The notes below the pieces were generated by a model. The model was not told where the DNA came from, did no database searches, and saw nothing but the letters and a program-made list of their open reading frames with translations. This document shows positions 40,545-42,602 of a stretch of 42,602 bases of DNA, piece by piece. The position numbers and the translations under genes were made by a program. Numbering within the stretch: position 1 is the first letter of the stretch; each line of letters opens with the position of its first letter. This stretch comes from Acidimicrobiia bacterium (GTDB lineage Bacteria > Actinomycetota > Acidimicrobiia > Acidimicrobiales > SZUA-35): NCBI GenBank assembly GCA_029863385.1, contig JAOTVU010000024.1, positions 1-42,602 on the forward strand, in the 5' to 3' direction.

Positions 40545-41399
40545 TCACTTGATCGCTCCCATGGCCAGGCCCCGGATCATACGTTTCTGCGCTGCCCACC
40601 CGGCGAGCACGACGGGGAGCGTGGCGAGGACGGATGCGGCCGACAGCTTGGCCAGGAAGTTGCCTCGGGTGCTCACGTTGGAGGTGACCCAGATGGGGAC
40701 GGTGGATCCGTCGACGGGGTTGAGCTGGACCGCCAGGAAGAACTCGTTCCAGGCGAAGATGACGCAGAGCAGCGCCGTTGCGGCCAGCCCTGGGGCGACG
40801 ATTGGCAGGATCACCGAGGTGATCTGACCTCGGAGGTTGGCTCCGTCGATTTGGGATGCTTCGACCAGCTCCTTCGGGACCTCGGCGAAGAACGATCGCA
40901 GCATCCACACCGCCAGCGGGAGGTTCATCGCCGTGTACAGGATTATCAGGATCAGCCGGGTGTTGAGGAGTTCCAGGTCCCGGGCGATGATCCAGAGGGG
41001 GAGGATGGCGGCGACGACGGGCAGGAACTTGGTCGAGATGAAGAAGAACAGGACGTCTCGCCATTTCGCCACGGGCTTGATCGACAGCGAATAAGCGGCC
41101 GGTATCGCCAACACCAGTACCAGAATCGTCGAGATCCCGACGGCCCAGAAGGAGTTGCTGAACGCTTCACCGAAACCGAGGAGCCCTGCCGGGTTGGAGG
41201 TCACCTCATCGAACTGGGCGGTGGTCGGGTCGAAGAAGAGCTTGGGGTTGGTGTTCGCGTCCGCTTCCTCCTTGAACCCGTTGAGAACCATCCAGAACAC
41301 GGGGAAGAAGATGATGAGGGCTATAGCCCAGGTCATTAGACCGAGGAGGGTCGACTTCACGCGGCTTCCGCCGACGATGGCACCAGTGTTGTCTCTCAT
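40545..41399 (-). CDS. Sugar ABC transporter permease (MalG type)
   Basis: A 284-residue inner-membrane permease with six hydrophobic helices (first: LLGLMTWAIALIIFFPVFWMVLNGF). The ATPase-contact EAA loop is ELVEASQIDGANLRGQITSVILPI, in which the Gly of EAAxxxG is at the expected spacing. The ending (AQKRMIRGLAMGAIK) is the standard MalG/UgpE C-terminus. Its start overlaps the MalF-type gene stop by four bases (ATGA), so the two are translationally coupled. The substrate is a carbohydrate by family; the exact sugar cannot be read. Confidence 0.92.
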   Translation of the reverse strand: MRDNTGAIVGGSRVKSTLLGLMTWAIALIIFFPVFWMVLNGFKEEADANTNPKLFFDPTTAQFDEVTSNPAGLLGFGEAFSNSFWAVGISTILVLVLAIPAAYSLSIKPVAKWRDVLFFFISTKFLPVVAAILPLWIIARDLELLNTRLILIILYTAMNLPLAVWMLRSFFAEVPKELVEASQIDGANLRGQITSVILPIVAPGLAATALLCVIFAWNEFFLAVQLNPVDGSTVPIWVTSNVSTRGNFLAKLSAASVLATLPVVLAGWAAQKRMIRGLAMGAIK

Positions 41400-42211
41400 G
41401 CTGCGGCCTCGCCTTCGAGAAGGTTGGACAGTACCCGTAGACCGAAGTTGGCGATGATGATCGAGGCGATCACCACGACGATGCTGTAGGCCGACGCCTG
41501 ACCGAACTGCCAGCCGCCACCGATGGAGCGCTGGTACACGAAGTAGGGCACGTTGGTCGACCCCGGTCCACCGCCGGTTATGACGTCGACGTGGTCGAAC
41601 ACCTGGATGAGGTAGATCGATCCCAGCAGGGTGCCGAGTTCCAGGTAGGGGCGGAGCGCAGGGAGCGTGATCTCGAAGAAAATGGCTCGACTGCTGGCCC
41701 CGTCGACTCGAGCCGCTTCAAGGACCGACGAGTCCTGACCCTGCAGCCCGGCCAGCGAAATGAGCATCATGAACGGGGTCCATTGCCAGACCAGCACGAT
41801 CACGATGGAAGCCAGCGGGAATCTGGTGACGAACTCGATTCGTTCGAAGCCCACGGCGTCGAGGAGCCAGTTGATCACCCCGAACGACGAGTTGAACATT
41901 TGGGTGTTCCAGATCAGCCCGGCAACCACCGGCATGATCAGGAACGGGGTGATGAGCAGGGTTCGCACGAACCCTTGACCGAAGAATTTCCGGTCGAGGA
42001 GGATGGCGAGCAGCGTCCCGAACACCACCGACAGGAGCACCGAGAAGACGGTCATCAGGATGCTGGTCCAGACCGCTTCCCGGAAGAACTGGTTGTCGAA
42101 GAAACTGGTGTAGTTGTCGAAGCCGACGAATTCCCGCGGTGAGGGAGGAACGATCGTCCAGTCGGTGAGGCTGTACCACAGACTGAACAGGAATGGGACC
42201 TGCGTCACCAC
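41396..42211 (-). CDS. Sugar ABC transporter permease (MalF type), N-terminus disrupted
   Basis: At least 271 residues from GTG 42211, with membrane helices and an EAA loop (VLEAARVDGASSRAIFFEITLPALRP). Family proteins start with a basic leader and a complete first helix. Here that sequence (RRRRLPLLPALLFTIVVTQVPFLFSLWYSL) begins upstream of GTG 42211 in the same frame, right after TAG at 42260-42262. Nine codons before TAG lies an in-frame GTG (MESPPPRLL), without a ribosome site. So the N-terminus is either broken by an amber codon or produced from a non-standard start. The rest of the protein looks intact, and a functional protein starting inside helix 1 seems unlikely. Confidence 0.82.
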   Translation of the reverse strand: MVTQVPFLFSLWYSLTDWTIVPPSPREFVGFDNYTSFFDNQFFREAVWTSILMTVFSVLLSVVFGTLLAILLDRKFFGQGFVRTLLITPFLIMPVVAGLIWNTQMFNSSFGVINWLLDAVGFERIEFVTRFPLASIVIVLVWQWTPFMMLISLAGLQGQDSSVLEAARVDGASSRAIFFEITLPALRPYLELGTLLGSIYLIQVFDHVDVITGGGPGSTNVPYFVYQRSIGGGWQFGQASAYSIVVVIASIIIANFGLRVLSNLLEGEAAA

Positions 42212-42318
42212 GATGGTGAACAGCAGTGCGGGGAGGAGAGGAAGCCTGCGCCGCCACGCCTAAAGCAGTCGCGGTGGTGGAGATTCCACGGAGCGGGACC
42301 GTCGTGAAGGGAGGACAC

Positions 42319-42350
42319 CTGATGGGGTCGACCGGTGTCGACCCCATCAG
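42319..42350. terminator. 14-bp perfect inverted repeat, possible terminator
   Basis: CTGATGGGGTCGAC and GTCGACCCCATCAG form a perfect 14-bp stem with the loop CGGT. It lies between the end of the unidentified minus-strand gene (42376) and the permease gene. No T-tract follows on either strand, so a U-less terminator, as used in actinobacteria, is likely. A symmetric operator or mRNA-processing hairpin inside the operon is the alternative. Confidence 0.6.
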
Positions 42351-42375
42351 AGAATGGAATATAGAGGGTTACCCG

Positions 42376-42602
42376 CTAAGGGTTGTTCGAGTTGAAGTGA
42401 TACCGCCAGATGGCCTTGCCGAGCTGGCCGAAATCAAGGTGGACCCGCTCGGAATCGCCGACCGTCAGGTGGATTTCACCGTAGCGGTAGGTCGATGATT
42501 CACTGGTGCGGGAGTTGGTATCACCCGGGATCTTGAAGGAGTTCGCGTTCCTCTGCCGCATCAGGGGAGAAGTGGACGTGAACTGGGCGACGACGTCAAC
42601 GG
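42376..42602 (-). CDS. C-terminal end of an unidentified protein (cut by window edge)
   Basis: The frame is open from the window edge (VDVVAQFTSTSPLMRQRNAN) to TAG at 42376, about 75 codons. It is soluble, rich in Ser, Thr and Asn, and ends with beta-type sequence (YRYGEIHLTVGDSERVHLDFGQLGKAIWRYHFNSNNP). I do not recognise a family. It precedes the sugar permeases on the same strand, where a solute-binding protein gene is usual, but the ending does not resemble one. The first visible ATG is probably internal. Confidence 0.6.
   Translation of the reverse strand, partial: VDVVAQFTSTSPLMRQRNANSFKIPGDTNSRTSESSTYRYGEIHLTVGDSERVHLDFGQLGKAIWRYHFNSNNP

Noticed and set aside
33085..42290. UAG recoding (pyrrolysine-like) to explain the two in-frame TAG codons
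   Set aside because: Other genes in the window end normally at TAG (for example 33397-33399), and no known UAG-decoding gene family or element is visible, so mutation or sequence error is simpler.

Overview
The window reads as a gene-dense, high-GC chromosomal segment of an actinobacterium. Support comes from GTG/TTG starts with GGAGG-type ribosome sites, a DUF2510/OmpA-like membrane protein, an MMPL transporter, LuxR and cyclase-ATPase regulators, ECF sigma/anti-sigma pairs and an MsmX/UgpC-type sugar ABC transporter. An Acidimicrobiia-like lineage is a reasonable guess, but it is inference only. No rRNA, intact tRNA, CRISPR array or complete insertion sequence was seen.

Layout. 1-7 kb: an MMPL/RND exporter cut by the window edge, a membrane molybdopterin oxidoreductase probably using an ATC start, a membrane protein joining ubiquitin-like, collagen-like and LysM-like parts, a divergent pyruvate kinase and a DUF1801 protein. 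7-17 kb, a regulatory block: Crp/Fnr regulator, class III cyclase fused to an NB-ARC/TPR module, SipW-type signal peptidase with a small secreted protein, LuxR-TPR regulator, methyltransferase, a 31-residue-repeat membrane protein, a broken NB-ARC gene and a DUF2510-OmpA protein. A near-perfect CRP-type operator lies between the divergent secreted-protein and LuxR genes.

17.2-22.5 kb is the most interesting unit: seven genes on the + strand, six of the seven overlapping or abutting by 8 bp or less. The first is a peroxiredoxin-like protein with an in-frame TGA at the active-site cysteine position, followed by a bSECIS-like hairpin, so a selenoprotein is likely. Then come an alpha/beta hydrolase with Gly at the nucleophile position, a PEP-synthase/rifampin-phosphotransferase-like enzyme, an SRPBCC protein, a one-cluster ferredoxin, a small unknown protein and a second SRPBCC protein. 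The set looks like an uncharacterised redox or ligase pathway.

22.4-29 kb: a TIR-transmembrane protein, the decayed remnant of a probable PfkB-like/RyR gene, an RCK-RyR channel-like protein, SARP gene debris and a ClC-CBS antiporter. 29-35.7 kb: a tandem-duplicated BMP-type binding protein, a frameshifted SnoaL/zinc-peptidase lipoprotein locus, a secreted protein and an ECF sigma/anti-sigma pair. 35.7-42.6 kb: two SDRs, a second ECF sigma with a decayed anti-sigma-like partner, and a minus-strand sugar ABC transporter operon (two permeases, ATPase, SDR), preceded by a 14-bp perfect inverted repeat and the end of an unidentified gene.

Broken reading frames cluster at 14.7-15.8, 24-26.8, 31.5-33.4, 37.4-38.4 and 42.2 kb. 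They could be real decay or assembly error, and raw reads would separate the two.
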